Below the pieces are notes generated by a model. That model made no database searches, was not told the DNA's origin, and saw nothing but the letters and a program-made list of their open reading frames with translations. Positions 63,925-64,000 of a stretch of DNA of 64,000 nt are shown in pieces (position 1 is the stretch's first letter; every line of letters begins with the position of its first letter). The stretch covers positions 372,001 to 436,000 of the forward strand of contig JAZGUH010000259.1 in assembly GCA_037893225.1 (NCBI GenBank). Reading direction: 5' to 3'. The DNA comes from Hippasteria phrygiana. Taxonomy: Eukaryota; Echinodermata; Asteroidea; Valvatida; Goniasteridae. The position numbers and the translations under genes are program-made.

Positions 63925-64000
63925 CTGGAAATCAGGTTTTGAAAAGCGAATTTCATTCATTAATCAACAGGCCTTTTGTCAGAGTGTACAAAGAAAACTA

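Overview
This is a stretch of an animal nuclear genome, AT-rich and dominated by introns and intergenic repeats. The proteins it encodes, the abundance of non-autonomous DNA transposons and non-LTR retrotransposon scraps, and the frequent TACATGTA and AGGGCGCT words suggest a marine invertebrate deuterostome, most likely an echinoderm. That placement is an inference, not a proof. No bacterial-type operon, CRISPR array or intact virus is visible.

Three genes can be supported. (1) A complete six-exon gene for a GPR137-family seven-transmembrane lysosomal protein runs on the + strand from 11292 to 47950. All exon junctions are in phase and the product is 413 residues. (2) The last three coding exons of RAB3GAP2, the non-catalytic subunit of the Rab3 GTPase-activating complex, lie on the - strand from 63924 down to 60142. 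Together they give the last 193 residues and the stop. The rest of the gene is beyond the right edge. (3) Between these two convergent genes lies a first coding exon (56797..57141, +) that encodes a complete THAP zinc-finger domain. Its downstream exon is uncertain.

Layout: 1..11.2 kb is intergenic, with a 5'-truncated LINE, several MITEs, G/C homopolymer tracts, a TTGGGT telomere-like array and a perfect hairpin. 11.3..48 kb is GPR137, whose introns (10.2, 2.6, 4.4, 14.3 and 3.9 kb) hold most of the repeats. Intron 1 carries hAT-, Harbinger- and piggyBac-type MITEs and an 11-bp minisatellite that grew inside a MITE. Intron 2 carries a reverse-transcriptase fragment. Intron 4 carries about 8 kb of satellite built around the TGACGTCA palindrome in two opposite orientations. 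48..56.7 kb is the probable GPR137 3' UTR followed by repeats, including an internally deleted mariner-like copy. 56.8..59.8 kb is the THAP locus, and 59.8..64 kb is the 3' end of RAB3GAP2.

Most long ORFs in this window come from simple repeats (the minisatellite and poly-lysine or poly-proline frames) and are not genes. The items most worth a second look are the inverted TGACGTCA satellite arrays in intron 4, the 82-bp tandem duplication of the exon 4 splice acceptor, the THAP exon bracketed by 20-bp inverted repeats, and the MITE-born minisatellite.
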